DNA from: JASFRI01 sp050115015
GTDB taxonomy: Bacteria; Acidobacteriota; Polarisedimenticolia; CBDVAL01
Direction of reading: 5' to 3'
Assembly: GCA_050115015.1 (NCBI GenBank)
Contig: JASFRI010000205.1
Span: forward strand, 1 to 7,363
DNA length: 7,363 nucleotides
This document shows, one piece after another, positions 6,489 to 7,363 of this stretch. Every line of letters begins with the position of its first letter. Within the stretch, counting starts at the first letter, position 1. The notes under the pieces were generated by a model. It worked only from the letters and a program-made list of their open reading frames with translations, was not told where the DNA came from and did not search any database. Made by a program: the position numbers and the translations under genes.

Positions 6489-7363
6489 TCAGGCCAGCGC
6501 CTGCCGCTTCTCGTCCAGGGCCTCCATCAGGCTGTCGAAGGGATCGCAGAACTTCCGGATCCCCTCGTCGACGAGCTCGTCGGTGATCCGGCCCAGGTGC
6601 AGGCCCACCGGCTCCAGGGCGTCGAGGACCCGGCGGGATGCCTCAGGGTCCTCCTCCACGGCGTCCGGCCGGACCCGTCCATGGTCCCGGAAGGCGTCCA
6701 GGGTCTCGTCGGGCAGCGTGGTGATCGTGTTCCGGCCGACCAGGGGCTCCACGTAACGGACATCGGAGTACGCGGGGTTCTTCGTGGAGGTGCTGGCCCA
6801 TAACGGCTTCTGCAACCGCGCCCCCGCCTCCCGCAGACGGTCCCACCGGGAACCGGAGAAGACCGCTTTCCAGCGCCGATAGGCCTCCCTGGCGCTGGCC
6901 ACGGCGACGTTGCCGCGGAGCGTCTCGATCGCCGCGGCATCCTCCGTGGCCCCGCCTTCGAGGAGGCCGTCCACCTTCACGTCGATGCGGCTGAGGAAGA
7001 AGCTGGCCACAGAGGCCATCGTATCCAGCGGCTCGCCGCTCTCGAGCCTGCGCTCCATCGCCCGGAGGTAGGCCTCCATGACCTCCCCGTGTCTCTCCAG
7101 CGAGAACAGGAGGGTGATGTTGACGTTCACGCCGCGGAACAGGCACTCCTCGATGGCCGGCAGCCCCTCCTCTGTCCCCGGGATCTTGATGAGGACGTTC
7201 GGGCGGTCGACGGCGCGCCACAGGCGGGCGGCCTCGTCGATGGTCTCCTGGGTCTTTCGCGCCAAGCGGGGGGAGACCTCCAGGCTCACGTATCCGTCCC
7301 CGCCGCGGCTCGACTCCCAGGTCACGCGGAGCAGATCGGCGGCGCCGGTGATGTCCTTCAGGA
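6489..7363 (-). CDS. tal: Transaldolase, 5' end beyond the window
   Basis: The enzyme moves a dihydroxyacetone unit between sugar phosphates in the non-oxidative pentose phosphate pathway, in the cytoplasm. The visible 290 residues begin inside the protein at LKDITGAADLLRVTWESS and continue with GDGYVSLEVSPRLA. NVLIKIPGTEEGLPAI follows, in which the Lys encoded at 7185-7187 corresponds to the Schiff-base lysine of transaldolases. Next come NVNITLLFSLERH, FFLSRIDVKVDGLL, QKPLWASTSTKNPAYSD and the C-terminal TITTLPDETLDAFRDHG. This set matches the longer transaldolase type of about 360-370 residues found, for example, in actinobacteria and cyanobacteria. About 70-80 N-terminal residues should therefore lie beyond the right edge. 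The frame is open through the last base, so the GTG near 7325 is not the true start. The Cys-rich protein gene follows after 22 nt. Confidence 0.94.
   Translation of the reverse strand, partial: LKDITGAADLLRVTWESSRGGDGYVSLEVSPRLARKTQETIDEAARLWRAVDRPNVLIKIPGTEEGLPAIEECLFRGVNVNITLLFSLERHGEVMEAYLRAMERRLESGEPLDTMASVASFFLSRIDVKVDGLLEGGATEDAAAIETLRGNVAVASAREAYRRWKAVFSGSRWDRLREAGARLQKPLWASTSTKNPAYSDVRYVEPLVGRNTITTLPDETLDAFRDHGRVRPDAVEEDPEASRRVLDALEPVGLHLGRITDELVDEGIRKFCDPFDSLMEALDEKRQALA

Overview
The window is very GC-rich, with strong G/C preference at third codon positions in every convincing gene. One gene encodes a typical bacterial lipoprotein signal. This suggests a high-GC bacterium, probably with a Gram-negative type envelope, but I cannot fix the phylum from 7.4 kb. 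No tRNA, rRNA, CRISPR array, insertion sequence or phage gene is visible.

Layout, left to right. (1) 1-990, minus: the 5' two thirds or more of a nicotinate phosphoribosyltransferase gene (pncB, NAD salvage). It runs off the left edge and carries a clear frameshift near 434-446. (2) 959-1294, minus: a single-domain rhodanese that overlaps pncB by 32 nt. (3) 1450-3015, minus: a two-domain kinase, with an aminoglycoside-phosphotransferase-like domain followed by a P-loop kinase domain. (4) 3016-3409: a divergent intergenic region with no gene I can support beyond a possible 17-codon leader. (5) 3410-4599, plus: the best-defined unit, an encapsulated ferritin gene joined by an ATGA overlap to a family 1 encapsulin shell gene. 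Together they form an iron-storage nanocompartment operon. (6) 4600-4798: a convergent gap with short inverted repeats. (7) 4799-5988, minus: a predicted lipoprotein followed, through a TGATG junction, by a proline-rich repetitive ORF. (8) 5989-6238: non-coding as far as I can tell. (9) 6239-7363, minus: transaldolase (5' end beyond the right edge) followed after 22 nt by a small cysteine-rich, probably zinc-binding protein.

How the genes fit together. The ferritin-like cargo has the metal-binding residues of the EncFtn family and a C-terminal cargo-loading motif, so it should be packed inside the HK97-fold shell encoded just downstream. Rhodanese, pncB and the kinase lie on one strand in the same direction and may be co-transcribed, but no shared pathway is evident. 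Transaldolase belongs to the non-oxidative pentose phosphate pathway. I see no wholly new multi-gene system. The least explained items are the proline-rich ORF coupled to the lipoprotein, the frameshift in pncB, and the small Cys-rich protein after transaldolase.
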